Shown here piece by piece: positions 64,000-64,000 of a stretch of DNA of 64,000 nt (position 1 is its first letter; every line of letters begins with the position of its first letter). The DNA lies in NCBI GenBank assembly GCA_022072175.1, contig JAJVIE010000003.1, forward strand, positions 1,359,903 through 1,423,902, in the 5' to 3' direction. This stretch comes from Candidatus Omnitrophota bacterium (GTDB lineage: Bacteria > Omnitrophota > Gorgyraeia > 2-02-FULL-51-18). Position numbers and translations under genes: made by a program. The notes beneath the pieces were generated by a model. The model had not been told where the DNA came from and searched no databases. It saw only the letters and a list, made by a program, of their open reading frames with translations.

Positions 64000-64000
64000 A

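Overview
The window is GC-rich, double-membrane-type bacterial chromosome, coded almost entirely on the minus strand in long, tightly overlapping operons (ATGA/GTGA junctions, many GTG starts). TonB, the Bat aerotolerance complex, class Ia ribonucleotide reductase and a giant exported protein suit a free-living Gram-negative lineage. Candidatus Omnitrophota or a relative is my best guess, from the style of the giant protein (inference only; there is no rRNA here). Three tRNAs (His, Arg, Pro) carry an encoded CCA.

Layout: 1-5041 is the N-terminal part of a giant secreted protein that runs off the left edge. 5246-10643 is an operon of TonB, ferredoxin, peroxiredoxin, VOC protein, PHP phosphatase, FAD oxidoreductase, NrnA and TusA. 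10761-15052 holds an Fe-S PD-(D/E)XK nuclease, a hypothetical protein, a DJ-1 protein and an acyl-CoA dehydrogenase. 15168-21878 is an eight-gene lipid-modification operon (desaturase, DUF1475, DUF1295, two CFA-type methyltransferases, FAD amine oxidase, DUF1365, thioesterase). 22039-26293, on the plus strand, is a CHASE/GAF histidine kinase with two response regulators, one a diguanylate cyclase. 26779-32702 contains fumarase, PrmA, a small methyltransferase and acetyl-CoA synthetase. 32735-36280 is nrdBA, with NrdR boxes and an intrinsic terminator in its leader. 36359-40807 has three tRNAs, a truncated tRNA-His copy, a desaturase, an AsmA-like protein and an HTTM protein. 40880-48483 is central metabolism and housekeeping (split transketolase, MBL hydrolase, dCMP deaminase, SlyD, GlpK, CobO, MutT, CbiX). 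48470-57288 is the MoxR-DUF58-BatA-B-C-D-E operon.

57308-60357 is a bufferin-type RiPP operon: YceI, a Cys-rich precursor, and a fused MNIO (DUF692)-DUF2063 maturation protein. Directly upstream of it lies a foreign AT-rich BglII-type restriction-modification cassette (60476-62536). Its two ends are near-identical 192-bp segments, each itself a long imperfect palindrome, with a second 85-bp inverted repeat inside. 62582-63935 holds a DnaQ-like exonuclease and an exported hypothetical protein.

The strongest candidates for something new are the palindrome-bounded R-M element, the one-polypeptide bufferin maturase, the terminator in the nrdBA leader, and the giant TIKI/TraB-like repeat protein.
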